Below are positions 17,745 through 29,237 of a stretch of 44,797 bases of DNA, in pieces. Source of the stretch: Terriglobia bacterium. Lineage in GTDB: Bacteria > Acidobacteriota > Terriglobia > Bryobacterales > Bryobacteraceae. Position 1 is the stretch's first letter, and every line of letters starts with the position of its first letter. The translations under genes and the position numbers were made by a program. The notes under the pieces are model-generated. The model was not told the DNA's origin. It saw only the letters and a list, made by a program, of their open reading frames with translations, and made no database searches. Location: assembly GCA_003175985.1 (NCBI GenBank), contig PSRJ01000044.1, forward strand, positions 1 to 44,797. The letters run 5' to 3'.

Positions 17745-19079
17745 TTGGATAGTGTGATCGGATTTTTTCTAAGGGGGAGCCGGGGCAAAATACTCGCGAT
17801 AACCTTCGTGATGATCGCGCTGATCGCCACGGCCGACTGGTACGCCGGAAACCGGGCTTCCTTAGGCGTTCTCTATATTCTCCCGATGATGATGGGCGCC
17901 AGGGTGCTCGCTCCGTGGCAGACAGTCGTGCTGGCTCTCACCTGCTCTACGCTGCGCTCGGTTTTCGATATCGCGGGCTCCCCACCCGTGGAGATCGGCT
18001 TACGTTTCGTCTTTGCCTCGCTCACTTACGCCGGCTCCGGATTGTTTGTTACAGCGTTGCTGCGAAATCGGGAACTGGAGGAACAGCTCAAAACTCTTGT
18101 GGAGAGTAGCCCGGCGGCGATCCTGGCCACTGATGGGTCCGGAGCTGTACTGGCCGCGAACCGGGCCGCTACCGCCATGTTTCTAACTCCCGAAACTGGC
18201 GCGCTGACCGGCCGGGATATTCGCAAATATATCCCACTGCTCGGAGATGCGCTGGCGCTCTCCGGCGAGCCCGAACAGTTTCGGACCGCCGCGCAATGCC
18301 AGGGGCGCAAGGACAACGGGGACATCTTTCCAGCCCATGTCTGGTTCTCCTCCTACACCACTCCCAGCGGTCCCCGGCTCGCCGCTATAGTGGTCGACTC
18401 CTCGGAGGAAATGCGCGATCGGGAAGAAGAGGGGCTCCGTCAATTGAAGATCGGCAACCGCATCGCTGCCGCCGCTGTGTCGCACGAAGTGCGCAATCTT
18501 TGCAGCGCCATCTCGCTGCTTTGCTCCAACATTCAGGCAAAACACCGGATTGGCCAGGACGAGGACTTGCAGGGACTCAACACCCTGGCTCATGGTCTGG
18601 AACGAATCGCCTCGTGGGAGCTGCAAGGCTCCATCAACCCGGCACTCGAGGAAATCGCGCTGCAAGAAGTCATGGATGATCTCCGGATCATCATTGAACC
18701 GGATTGGCGTGACTTCGGCGGCGCCATCGTTTGGAAGCTGCCGCCGAAGATGCCGGTCGTGGTGGCCGAACGGCATGGTCTCCTGCAAGCCTTTTTGAAT
18801 TTGGCGCAGAACAGCCACCGGGCCGTGGAAACGTCTCCCGAGCGCGAGTTGCGGATCTCTGTCTGCGTCGAGGAGAAACTGGTGGCCATTCGCTTTACAG
18901 ATAGCGGCCCGGGTATCGCAGAACCGGATCGGCTATTCGCACCCTTCCAGCCAGGCGCGAACGGCTCAGGGCTTGGCTTGTATGTCTCCCGCGCCGTCGT
19001 GAGAAGTTACGGAGGCGATCTGCGGTTCGAGCCGCAGACCGGGGGCGCTTGCTTCCGCGTGGAGATTCCGATAGTTTGA
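17745..19079 (+). CDS. Membrane sensor histidine kinase with PAS domain
   Basis: 444 residues. N-terminal membrane region (about 10-105) with four or so helices. PAS-like domain about 115-225 (SSPAAILATDGSGAVLAANRAA). Dimerisation/phosphoacceptor part with SHEVRN, His247. ATPase domain with N-box LAQNSHRAV, G1 DSGPGIAEPD and G2 GSGLGLYVSRAVV. All catalytic boxes are intact. The start is uncertain: TTG at 17745 or GTG at 17754, neither with a clear ribosome-binding site. It lies 12 bp before the response regulator, its likely partner. The signal is unknown; it is close to the ammonium operon and the APC permease. Confidence 0.88.
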   Translation: MDSVIGFFLRGSRGKILAITFVMIALIATADWYAGNRASLGVLYILPMMMGARVLAPWQTVVLALTCSTLRSVFDIAGSPPVEIGLRFVFASLTYAGSGLFVTALLRNRELEEQLKTLVESSPAAILATDGSGAVLAANRAATAMFLTPETGALTGRDIRKYIPLLGDALALSGEPEQFRTAAQCQGRKDNGDIFPAHVWFSSYTTPSGPRLAAIVVDSSEEMRDREEEGLRQLKIGNRIAAAAVSHEVRNLCSAISLLCSNIQAKHRIGQDEDLQGLNTLAHGLERIASWELQGSINPALEEIALQEVMDDLRIIIEPDWRDFGGAIVWKLPPKMPVVVAERHGLLQAFLNLAQNSHRAVETSPERELRISVCVEEKLVAIRFTDSGPGIAEPDRLFAPFQPGANGSGLGLYVSRAVVRSYGGDLRFEPQTGGACFRVEIPIV

Positions 19080-19091
19080 ACGGTCACTGGT

Positions 19092-19745
19092 ATGACTGAT
19101 GCGACGACTCCAACGATTCGGCTTCTCATCGTCGACGACCACGTCATGTTCCGCGAAGGATTGACGCGGATGCTGGAGCGAGAGGGCGATTTGAGAATTG
19201 TGGGACAGTGTGCGACTACCAAGGAAGCGCTGGGCTGCTTGCGGGACATAGACGCAGACGTGGTATTGCTGGACGTAGATCTCGGGCCGGAACGCGCTCT
19301 GGATTTCATCTCCGCCGCCGGCAACCGCGGCTTCCAGGGGCGCGTGCTGATCGTGACGGCCGGGATTAGCGAGCAGGAAGCCGTGCAGTTGGTGGGTGCT
19401 GGAGTCGCCGGCATCCTGCATAAACAAAATTCGACCGAAGTCCTCTGCAATACAATCCGCCAGATCGCCGGCGGTGAAGTGTGCCTGGAGAAGGCCTATC
19501 TGGGTTCCCTGTTCCGGTCCGTTGGCCGGACGCACAATACACGCGCGGTACGGCTGACCGACAGAGATCGGGCAGTGTTGCGCTTTACTCTCCAAGGCCT
19601 GAGCAATCGAGAGATCGCCGAACGCCTGGAGGTCTCGGAAAGTGCCGTAAAGGCGTCTCTGCGCCAGGTATTTGGCAAACTGAAAGTAAGAACGCGCGCT
19701 CAGGCAGTTAAAGTGGCTTTGGAACAGTACCGCGATCAACTGTAA
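19092..19745 (+). CDS. NarL/FixJ-type response regulator
   Basis: 217 residues. Receiver domain about 8-125 with LLIVDDH (acidic pocket) and phosphoacceptor Asp61 in VVLLDVDL; VTAG and the Lys in LHKQN complete the site. C-terminal LuxR/GerE HTH about 150-212: LTDRDRAVLRFTLQGLSNREIAE, ESAVKASLRQVFGKLKV. The Thr-Val pair normally following the recognition helix start is replaced by AVKASL, a minor variant. A DNA-binding transcription factor controlled by the kinase directly upstream. Confidence 0.92.
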   Translation: MTDATTPTIRLLIVDDHVMFREGLTRMLEREGDLRIVGQCATTKEALGCLRDIDADVVLLDVDLGPERALDFISAAGNRGFQGRVLIVTAGISEQEAVQLVGAGVAGILHKQNSTEVLCNTIRQIAGGEVCLEKAYLGSLFRSVGRTHNTRAVRLTDRDRAVLRFTLQGLSNREIAERLEVSESAVKASLRQVFGKLKVRTRAQAVKVALEQYRDQL

Positions 19746-19886
19746 GCTGGAAACCTATCTTTTGATACTTAGCACCTGTCTTTCGATGTTGACGGACTAT
19801 CTCCAGGTGCAAGGCTCCGCGAGACGTTCTTCATGAAAAATTTCGATTGGACATGAGACTAACCTCGGCGGTAGATTAGTTCTCGA

Positions 19887-22151
19887 TTGTCTAAGCCTGT
19901 CTCAGGGGTCGGCGCGAGCACCAGCCCCGATTTACCGAACGGCATGAAGCCGGGCGGCCGGCCCTCTGCCCTACCTAAGGTCGTCGTCGCCACCACGGTG
20001 GCCCTGACGTTTATTTCGTTTTGGCGTGCGGCGGCGGTCGTCCTCAGCGATCTTGCGTCTTCGGCCTTTTATGCGGGAGGCATTGCCGAACACGCCATCG
20101 GCAAAAGCGCTCCATGGTTCATCCTGGCGGTAATGTTATTCAGCTTCGCCGTGCGCTCGGTGTACATGGAATCCTGCAGCATGTTCGTACGTGGCGGGGT
20201 CTATGTCGTGGTGCGCGACGCCATGAACCACTTCATGGCGCGGCTGTCAGTTTCGGCCCTGATATTCGACTACATCCTGACTGGGCCCATTAGTGTGGTC
20301 AGCGCGGGGTTGTATCTGGGTCACCTGCTGAACGAAATCTCCGGGATGACGCACCTCGGCCACACCGTCAGCACGAATCTTTTTGCGGCCGTATTCGGCG
20401 TGGCGGTTACTCTCTATTTCTGGTGGAACAACGTCAAGGGAATTCACGAGTCGAGCGGGAAGGCGCTGCGCATTATGCAGGTCACCACGGTGATGGTGGT
20501 GGCGTTTCTCATCTGGTGCCCGATCACGATTCTCTTGCGCGGCACCGCGCAAGTCCCGCCTCCGCCGCTGCCGGCGAATCTGCACTTTAGCGAGGACGCG
20601 TTGGGGTGGTTTCGAGGGACCATCTGGCCGCAAATCGGCGCCATTGCCGTCATCATCGCCTTTGGGCATTCGCTGTTGTCGATGAGCGGTTTTGAAACGC
20701 TGGCGCAAGTGTACCGCGAGATCGGCTACCCCAAGCTGAAGAACCTAAAATACACCGGAAATACGGTTTGTATCTATGCGGTGTTCTGCACCGGCGTGGT
20801 CACGCTTTTCGCCGGAATGATTATTCCCGATGCCGTGCGGGGCGAGTACGTCGACAATCTGTTAGGCGGTTTGACCAGCCACCTGGCCGGCCCGGCCGCA
20901 ATCCGTTTGCTGTTTCACGTGTTCGTCGTGATCGTGGGCGTGCTGATTCTGGCGGGAGCCGTGAATACATCGATCATCGGGGCCAATGGCGTGATGAACC
21001 GGCTGGCCGAGGATCGCGTCCTGCTCGACTGGTTTCGCCGGCCTCACAAGCGCTACGGCACGACGCACCGCATGATCAATCTGATCACGCTGCTCCAGTT
21101 GGGCACCATCGTCATGAGCCGCGGCGATGTAAATCTGCTGGGTGAAGCTTATGCCTTCGGGGTGGTCTGGAGCTTCTTCCTGAAGTCACTCGGCGTATTG
21201 GTGCTTCGCTTCAAGCGCCACGACCAGGAGTATAAGACGCCGGGCAATTTCCGGATCGGGAAGTTAGAGATTCCCGCCGGGCTGATCGCGACCACGCTGG
21301 TCCTAGCGATGGTGGCGATTGCCAACCTGTTCACGAAACAGATCGCGACCATCTACGGGGTGAGCTTCACGATCGCGCTGTTTATCGTCTTCACCACTTC
21401 CGAGGTGATCAACAAAAAGAAGATCGATGCCAAGATGGCGGGACTGGAAGAGTTCAATCTCGACATGCGTCCCGACGTGAGCGCCAACGCGGTCCATGCC
21501 CGCCCCGGCTGCGTGTTAGTCGCCGTGCGCGATTACAACCGCATGCAGCACCTCTTGAATGTCCTGGAAAAAACGAATCTCCGGCGGCACGACATTGTGG
21601 TGATGACGGTGCGCCCCGTATCCACGGGGGCGGGCGAGTTTGAGTTGTCCGACCAGCAGCTCTTTTCCGATTACGAACGTGAGTTACTCACACGCGTGGT
21701 CTCCGTGGCCGAAAAGCACGGCAAGACGGCCGATCTGCTGGTGGTGCCGGGTGTCGATCCGTTCGATGCCATGGTGCAGACCGCGGCCAAGCTTCAGGCT
21801 TCGCGCCTGGTAACGGGAGTTTCGGCGCGCATGGATTCCGAGGAACTGGCGCGGCGCATCGGCCTCGCCTGGGAGAAACTCCCCGAGCCCCGTCATTCCT
21901 TCTCGCTCGAGATCATCAGCCCGGGCCGCCCCTCCGTGTTTGTCAATCTGGGACCGCATCCGCCGCGCTTGTGGCCTGAGGACGTAGATCGCGCGCACGA
22001 GCTTTGGCTTCGTCTTCAGGACAAGTTCGGCTCCCGGCTCCATCATCGCGATGTTGTGGGGGTTGCCCTGCGCCGCCTGGAGCGGGATCTGGGCAACGAC
22101 CGCGCACCGGATGTGCTTGCCGACCTGGAGCGCGAGCTTAGAAAGCCCTGA
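19887..22151 (+). CDS. APC-superfamily amino acid/cation permease with large cytosolic C-terminal domain
   Basis: 754 residues. Twelve-helix transporter core at about 30-510 (SDLASSAFYAGGIAEHAIG near helix 1, MSGFETLAQVYREIGYPKLKN in the middle). A cytosolic tail of about 245 residues begins near MRPDVSANAVHARPGCVLVAVRDYNRM. The tail resembles universal-stress-protein-like alpha/beta folds (GCVLVAVRDYN, DLLVVPGVDPFDAM), as in some APC transporters regulated by nucleotides. Substrate unknown. TTG at 19887 is one start; ATG at 19944, just before the first helix, is a real alternative. Neither has a clear ribosome-binding site. Confidence 0.8.
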   Translation: MSKPVSGVGASTSPDLPNGMKPGGRPSALPKVVVATTVALTFISFWRAAAVVLSDLASSAFYAGGIAEHAIGKSAPWFILAVMLFSFAVRSVYMESCSMFVRGGVYVVVRDAMNHFMARLSVSALIFDYILTGPISVVSAGLYLGHLLNEISGMTHLGHTVSTNLFAAVFGVAVTLYFWWNNVKGIHESSGKALRIMQVTTVMVVAFLIWCPITILLRGTAQVPPPPLPANLHFSEDALGWFRGTIWPQIGAIAVIIAFGHSLLSMSGFETLAQVYREIGYPKLKNLKYTGNTVCIYAVFCTGVVTLFAGMIIPDAVRGEYVDNLLGGLTSHLAGPAAIRLLFHVFVVIVGVLILAGAVNTSIIGANGVMNRLAEDRVLLDWFRRPHKRYGTTHRMINLITLLQLGTIVMSRGDVNLLGEAYAFGVVWSFFLKSLGVLVLRFKRHDQEYKTPGNFRIGKLEIPAGLIATTLVLAMVAIANLFTKQIATIYGVSFTIALFIVFTTSEVINKKKIDAKMAGLEEFNLDMRPDVSANAVHARPGCVLVAVRDYNRMQHLLNVLEKTNLRRHDIVVMTVRPVSTGAGEFELSDQQLFSDYERELLTRVVSVAEKHGKTADLLVVPGVDPFDAMVQTAAKLQASRLVTGVSARMDSEELARRIGLAWEKLPEPRHSFSLEIISPGRPSVFVNLGPHPPRLWPEDVDRAHELWLRLQDKFGSRLHHRDVVGVALRRLERDLGNDRAPDVLADLERELRKP

Positions 22152-22156
22152 TTGCC

Positions 22157-22387
22157 ATGGAACGCAGACAGGTCACGCGCAGCTTCGCGGCTTTTACGTT
22201 GGAATTGGAAAAACACCAGATCCCCGCGGACGCGATTCTGGAAGACTTTCGCGTAGGCCGCGGACACGAAGGACTTCAGCCGGAAAACCGTAATGTCGCC
22301 TCCTTTCATTACGACGGCAAGGTGTATTTCAACATCCTGGTTGAGGTGGTCGGCAACACCAAATCGCTGACACAGAGTGTTTCGTAA
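22157..22387 (+). CDS. 76-residue hypothetical protein
   Basis: Starts 5 bp after the permease stop, so probably co-transcribed. Sequence MERRQVTRSFAAFTLELEK with a central EGLQPENRNVASFHYDG and KVYFNILVEVVGN suggests a small soluble alpha/beta protein with no signal peptide. No family recognised. A longer antisense frame covers the same DNA, but this frame has better spacing with its neighbours. Confidence 0.5.
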   Translation: MERRQVTRSFAAFTLELEKHQIPADAILEDFRVGRGHEGLQPENRNVASFHYDGKVYFNILVEVVGNTKSLTQSVS

Positions 22388-22441
22388 CAATTCCACGGTG
22401 GTAACCGCGTTTGGAGTCTGCGATGCTGAAAGCGCGCAGCT

Positions 22442-22909
22442 ATGCCATATTCCATCGCTAAAAAACAGCTTTCGCCGCAACCCGTGCTCGTGGCGCGACG
22501 GCAGGTGCAACAATCTGAGATCGCCAAGGCCATCGGCGAGGCCTTGCCGCTGGTCTTCAGTTACGCCCACCGGAACGGAATAGCTATCGCGGGGCCGCCA
22601 TTCGCGCGATACCCCGGTATGGGGCCTGGCCTGATGACGCTCGACATCGGAGTGCCTGTGGCAGCGGCGCCCAATGTCTCCGATTCGGAGGTCCGGGCCG
22701 ACTCATTACCGGGAGGTCCCGCGGCGGTGACCACGCACATGGGGCCCTATGATCAGCTTCCCGAGGCCTTTCGAGCGATCGGCCATTGGATTCAGGAGCA
22801 GGGTCTCACCGCTGCCGGGGCGCCCTGGGAATCGTACATCACCGATCCGGACAATTACCCCGATCCCAAAGACTGGCGAACCGACGTCTTCGTTCCCCTT
22901 GCCGGTTAG
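22442..22909 (+). CDS. GyrI-like effector-binding-domain protein
   Basis: 155 residues. Pattern VLVARRQVQQSEIAKAIGEAL at the start, GPPFARYPGMG in the middle, GGPAAVTTHMGPYDQLPEAF and GAPWESYITDP towards the end match the GyrI/AraC effector-binding (SOUL-like) fold. No DNA-binding part is fused, so it is a stand-alone small-molecule-binding protein, as with E. coli SbmC/GyrI relatives. Ligand unknown. It lies 54 bp before the ThDP enzyme gene on the same strand. Confidence 0.75.
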   Translation: MPYSIAKKQLSPQPVLVARRQVQQSEIAKAIGEALPLVFSYAHRNGIAIAGPPFARYPGMGPGLMTLDIGVPVAAAPNVSDSEVRADSLPGGPAAVTTHMGPYDQLPEAFRAIGHWIQEQGLTAAGAPWESYITDPDNYPDPKDWRTDVFVPLAG

Positions 22910-22963
22910 GCAGGGAAGACTGATATCATTAGCTACCGAAGTCCAATCGGGAGATCCAGGTTT

Positions 22964-24874
22964 ATGGCGAAATCACAAAAGACTTCCTTCGGCCGCCGTG
23001 GTTTTTTAAAGAGCGCCGCAACCGGCGCCGCGGCCCTGGTGGCCACGGCTCCAGCCGCAAAGCCGCAAGCGCCCGGAAATGAATCGTCGGCGGCGCCGGC
23101 TCCAAACCAAAGGCAGCTTGCCCGCGATGCGGGGAATGTGCGCCCGCCCGCCGCGGTGCGTGCCATAACGCGGCCCGGTTCGGATCTGATGGTCCAGACT
23201 CTTCGCGATCTGGGTGTCGAATACGTCGCCGCGAATCCGGGATCGAGTTTTGAAGGCTTGCAGGAATCACTGATCAACTACGGTCATCCGCCGAACCAGA
23301 TGCCGGAATTCATTACCGCGTTGCACGAAGAGTCCGCGGTCACCATGGCTCATGGCTACGCCAAGGCGGAAGGCAGACCGATGCTGGCCTTGCTGCACGG
23401 CACGATTGGTGTTCAGCACGCGGCCATGTCCATATATCAGGCCTACTACGATCGCGTGCCGGTGCTGATGATCGCCGGCAACGATCCGGATTTCATCGCG
23501 GCGCATACCGCTCACGATATGGCGGGGATGGTGCGCAGCTTCACGAAATGGGATGCCGAGCCCAAGACGCTCGAGGAAGCACTGCCGGCAATCCAGCGCG
23601 CCTATAACGAAGCGATTACGCCGCCCATGGGCCCGACACTAGTGGTGCTCAGCTCCGAGCTGCAGAAAGAAAACGCTCCGACGGCCGCAATACCGGCTTA
23701 TCGTCCTCCCCAGTTTCCTGTCATCGACGCGGCGCGCGCGAAGGAGATTGCCAAAGCGCTGGTAGAAGCGCAAAATCCTCGCATCGCCGTGGGGCGCTTG
23801 CGGACACCGGAAGGCGTCAGACGCGCCGTCGAGCTTGCCGAACTGGTTGGAGCATCGGCCAGCACCACCGCCACGAACGGGCCGATGAGTTTTCCGCAAG
23901 GCCACTCGCTTTGTGGTCCCGGAGCGGATACCAATTACGATTACACGCTGGGTCTGGAAGCGGCGGGCGCCCAGGTCTCCATTACCGGTCCCGGCCTGGC
24001 GCAAATCGCTCCTTCGCGGGACACCGGGAACATCGGCTTCGGCGGGATCAGCGGCAGTGCAGGCGGAAGAGGCGGTCGGGGCGGCAGGGGTGGCGCCAAC
24101 ACGGGCATGCGCATCGAGGCCGATGCCGAGGCCAGCCTCCCGCTGATCATCGAACAGGTGAAACTGCAAATCACCTCCGACCGGAAAGCGCGCATTCAGG
24201 ATCGCGCCGCCAAAAACGCTCGCGCCAACCAGGAAGCCCGCGTGGCTGCTCTCGAGCAGGCGCTGGAAACCAAGAAAGCAGGCTGGAACGGGTCGCCCAT
24301 CAGCACGGCCCGGGTATACGCCGAAATGTGGCCCCTGATCATGAACGAAGATTGGTGTCTCGCCTCGCCCAGCAATTTTTCCGGCGGACATAACGTGCAG
24401 TTGTGGGAACACAACAAGCCTTACAGTTACCTCGGCGGGCAGGGCGCGGGAGGCATGGGCTACGGCGCCCCGGCATGCGTGGGCGCGGCGCTGGCGGCGA
24501 AGGCACGCAACCGGCTCGTGGTCAATATCCAGACGGATGGCGACCTCAACTATGCTCCGGGCGTTTTGTGGACAGCCGTCCACCACAAATTGCCCATGCT
24601 CACTGTGATGCACAACAACCGCGCCTGGCACCAGGAGTACATGTTCATCGAATATATGGCCGGAGTTCGCGGGCGCGGCGCCGAACGCGCACACATCGGA
24701 AGCACACTGCGCGATCCGCACATCGACTATGCCAAGATGGCGGCGGGCTACGGGATGGCTGCCGAGGGACCGATCACCGATCCCGCGAAATTGTCCGCGG
24801 CGTTGAAGCGCGGCGTGGCCTCCGCCAAACGCGGCGAACCGTACCTGATCGATGTGATCACCCAGCCGCGATAG
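22964..24874 (+). CDS. Tat-exported thiamine-diphosphate enzyme (acetolactate-synthase/pyruvate-oxidase-like)
   Basis: 636 residues. N-terminus KTSFGRRGFLKSAATGAAALVATA carries a twin-arginine signal (RRGFLK), which is unusual for this superfamily. PYR domain about 60-230 with catalytic Glu122 in LHEESAVTMAHGYA. A central domain contains a Gly/Arg-rich insert (SAGGRGGRGGRGGANTG, near 370). PP domain about 440-636: TDGDLN with Asp525 and HNN with Asn552, 27 residues apart, as needed for Mg-ThDP binding; the first Gly of the usual GDG is Thr. Substrate unknown; likely a 2-oxoacid or aldehyde chemistry done in the periplasm, where Tat would deliver the folded, cofactor-loaded enzyme. The cytochrome c gene 11 bp downstream suggests electrons pass to it. 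Confidence 0.85.
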   Translation: MAKSQKTSFGRRGFLKSAATGAAALVATAPAAKPQAPGNESSAAPAPNQRQLARDAGNVRPPAAVRAITRPGSDLMVQTLRDLGVEYVAANPGSSFEGLQESLINYGHPPNQMPEFITALHEESAVTMAHGYAKAEGRPMLALLHGTIGVQHAAMSIYQAYYDRVPVLMIAGNDPDFIAAHTAHDMAGMVRSFTKWDAEPKTLEEALPAIQRAYNEAITPPMGPTLVVLSSELQKENAPTAAIPAYRPPQFPVIDAARAKEIAKALVEAQNPRIAVGRLRTPEGVRRAVELAELVGASASTTATNGPMSFPQGHSLCGPGADTNYDYTLGLEAAGAQVSITGPGLAQIAPSRDTGNIGFGGISGSAGGRGGRGGRGGANTGMRIEADAEASLPLIIEQVKLQITSDRKARIQDRAAKNARANQEARVAALEQALETKKAGWNGSPISTARVYAEMWPLIMNEDWCLASPSNFSGGHNVQLWEHNKPYSYLGGQGAGGMGYGAPACVGAALAAKARNRLVVNIQTDGDLNYAPGVLWTAVHHKLPMLTVMHNNRAWHQEYMFIEYMAGVRGRGAERAHIGSTLRDPHIDYAKMAAGYGMAAEGPITDPAKLSAALKRGVASAKRGEPYLIDVITQPR

Positions 24875-24885
24875 GGAAAACGGGG

Positions 24886-25356
24886 ATGAAGAGCATTTCG
24901 AGAATCTGGTTCCCCATGGTTGCGTTAGCCGGGTTGGTGATCCCCATCCTGGTGCTGCACGCGCAAGGCGGGCGCGCCGGATCGCTTGCGAAGAACGTCG
25001 CGCCGCCCACCAGCCCGGTCACCGGGAATGCCGCCACGGGAAAAGGGCTGTACTACTCTTTCGGCTGCTACGCCTGTCATGGCTATAACGGGGAAACTGG
25101 AGCGCGGCCCTTCGTGGGACGCTGGGGCAACCTCTCCACCGAGCAGGCCTTTATCACGTTCCTGCGCGGCCGCGCCAATGTTGCGCCGCTGACACCCTCC
25201 ACCTCCATGCCGAATTTCGGCGAGGCCTCGCTCCCCGATAAACAGGCGAAAGATATCTATGCCTACATCCGGACGTTCAAGAGTTCAGCGCCCGATGTGA
25301 AGGACATTCCGGCATTTAATGCCATCCTCGAAGGCGCGAAGCAGCGGAAGGAATGA
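24886..25356 (+). CDS. Monohaem c-type cytochrome, partner of the ThDP enzyme
   Basis: 156 residues with a signal peptide at about 1-27. A single haem site CYACH (Cys61, Cys64, His65) and SMPNFG with Met108 as probable sixth ligand place it among class I cytochromes c. It starts 11 bp after the ThDP enzyme gene, with CGGGG close upstream, so the two form an operon. It would accept electrons in the periplasm from the neighbouring enzyme and pass them to the respiratory chain (inference). Its stop is 2 bp from the convergent lon stop. Confidence 0.9.
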   Translation: MKSISRIWFPMVALAGLVIPILVLHAQGGRAGSLAKNVAPPTSPVTGNAATGKGLYYSFGCYACHGYNGETGARPFVGRWGNLSTEQAFITFLRGRANVAPLTPSTSMPNFGEASLPDKQAKDIYAYIRTFKSSAPDVKDIPAFNAILEGAKQRKE

Positions 25357-25358
25357 TC

Positions 25359-27737
<2,379 letters not shown>

Positions 27738-27760
27738 ATTCGCTAATCACAAGTTTAGCG

Positions 27761-28624
27761 TCAGGCCCCTTTCGGGTAGGAACCCAGAATCCGCAGATCG
27801 TCTGCCATTTCTCGCAAATGGCCCAGCGCATTGCGCGCACTGGGCGAGTCGGCACGTCCCAGGAAATCGAGATAAAACAGATACTCCCAGGGCCGGCCCC
27901 GAAACGGCCTGGATTCGATCTTGGTCAGGCTCAAATCACGTAGCGCGAATGCCGCGAGGGCCCGAAACAGGGACCCCGGCACATTTCGCAGGCTAAAGAC
28001 CAAAGAAGTTTTCCACTGAGCCGGGTCCGCGGCCGATTTTGCCGGATATCGATCCGCGTCTTCCGGCCTTCGCAGTAGAAAAAAACGAGTAAAATTCTGC
28101 CGATCGTCTTCAATGGACCTGCGGAGTATCCGCGCGTTATAAATGTCTGCCGCTACGGCAGAAGCAATTGACGCGGCGTCGGTGAGCGCCTCCTCCATCA
28201 TCATTTTGACGCTTCCGGCCGTATCATAGAAAGTAATTCGCTCGATTTGTGGATTTTCCGCAAAGAAATTCAAACATTGATTCAGTGCCACCGGGTGCGA
28301 AAAAACACGCCGGATCGCGGAAAACCTCACACTATTTGGGGCAATCAGATTATGAACGATGCGTACGCTGGTTTCCGCCACGATGGGAAGTTGAAAATTC
28401 TGCAGGTGATCGTAGTTTTCATGAACCGAACCGGCCAGCGTATTTTCGATCGGCACGACGGCGCCGCTCGCGCGCTTCTCCTTCAGGCTGCGAAAGACGT
28501 CTTCGAAACGGGCGCAGGGCAGCACCGCGACATTTGCGCCGAGTAGCTGGCGCGCCGCCTCCTCGCTGAACGCGCCACGTTCGCCCTGGAAGGCAATCAC
28601 CTCTCCCCGGCCTTTGCGCTTCAC
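27761..28624 (-). CDS. pheA: Prephenate dehydratase with ACT domain
   Basis: 287 residues: converts prephenate to phenylpyruvate in phenylalanine synthesis. Catalytic domain about 8-185: PIENTLAGSVHENYDHL, FSHPVALNQC, YDTAGSVKMM and NFTRFFLL (the essential Thr-Arg-Phe). C-terminal ACT domain about 205-280 with GSLFRALAAFA and LTKIESRPFRG, the Phe-binding feedback site. No chorismate mutase domain is fused. The start is GTG at 28624, whose GTGA overlaps the stop of ubiX, so translation is coupled. Confidence 0.94.
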   Translation of the reverse strand: MKRKGRGEVIAFQGERGAFSEEAARQLLGANVAVLPCARFEDVFRSLKEKRASGAVVPIENTLAGSVHENYDHLQNFQLPIVAETSVRIVHNLIAPNSVRFSAIRRVFSHPVALNQCLNFFAENPQIERITFYDTAGSVKMMMEEALTDAASIASAVAADIYNARILRRSIEDDRQNFTRFFLLRRPEDADRYPAKSAADPAQWKTSLVFSLRNVPGSLFRALAAFALRDLSLTKIESRPFRGRPWEYLFYLDFLGRADSPSARNALGHLREMADDLRILGSYPKGA

Positions 28625-29181
28625 TTGACCCCTTCCCAGCGGCGGGCGTTTGGCGCCGGCAGGCCAAGCAGATCAAGCACCCGGGTCACGCTGTGGTCCA
28701 CGATATCCATGACCGTTTCCGGCTTATGGTAAAACGCGGGAATGGGAGGAGCAACAATGGCGCCCATTTCGGCCAACAAAGTCATATTTCGCAAGTGGCC
28801 GATATGGAGCGGGCTTTCGCGGACCATCAGGATCAACTTGCGCCTCTCCTTCAACGTGACATCAGCGGCACGAACTATCAGGTTTGAACTGATCCCTGTG
28901 GCGATTGCCGACATGGTGTGAATAGAGCAGGGCGCAATCACCATGCCGTCCGTCGGATACGATCCACTGGCCAGGCGGCAGGAAATATCCTCTACGGCAT
29001 ACGAATAATTCGCGAGGCCCCGAATCTCCGCAGCTGATTTCCCGGTTTCAAGAAATATGGTTTTTTCCCCCGATCGAGTGAGGATCAGGTGAATTTCCAC
29101 ATTTAATTCACGCAGGAATTCCAGAAGCCGCAAGCCGTATATCGCGCCGCTGGCCCCAGAGATGCCAAGCACCACCGTCAT
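28621..29181 (-). CDS. ubiX: Flavin prenyltransferase UbiX
   Basis: 186 residues, the standard length. Makes prenylated FMN, the cofactor of UbiD-type decarboxylases used in quinone synthesis and aromatic-acid breakdown. N-terminal GISGASGAIYG binds FMN; APCSIHTMSAIATGISSNLI and RESPLHIGHLRNM are family signatures. No ubiD is in the window. First gene of the ubiX-pheA-lon set, divergent from the XRE regulator. Close relatives named pad1 or bsdB act on phenolic acids; the linkage to pheA does not decide this. Confidence 0.93.
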   Translation of the reverse strand: MTVVLGISGASGAIYGLRLLEFLRELNVEIHLILTRSGEKTIFLETGKSAAEIRGLANYSYAVEDISCRLASGSYPTDGMVIAPCSIHTMSAIATGISSNLIVRAADVTLKERRKLILMVRESPLHIGHLRNMTLLAEMGAIVAPPIPAFYHKPETVMDIVDHSVTRVLDLLGLPAPNARRWEGVK

Positions 29182-29202
29182 TTACCACGGCCTTTCCTGC
29201 CA

Positions 29203-29220
29203 TGTTCCGAAATCGGAACA
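29203..29220. promoter_or_regulatory. Perfect palindrome in the ubiX / regulator divergent region
   Basis: TGTTCCGA-AA-TCGGAACA: 8-bp perfect arms with a 2-bp centre, shortly upstream of the ubiX start (29181) and about 20 bp upstream of the -35 of the regulator's promoter. A typical size for a dimeric repressor operator. The adjacent XRE protein is the obvious candidate binder, but this is inference. Confidence 0.5.
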
Positions 29221-29237
29221 AAAAACCGGCGATTTTC

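Noticed and set aside
22043..22570. 175-codon minus-strand frame covering the 76-residue gene
   Set aside because: Arg/Ser-rich end and no neighbour logic; the plus-strand frames fit the spacing of the surrounding genes better.
23639..24721. 360-codon open frame on the minus strand
   Set aside because: Antisense to the ThDP enzyme, whose catalytic motifs are clear; no family pattern in the shadow.
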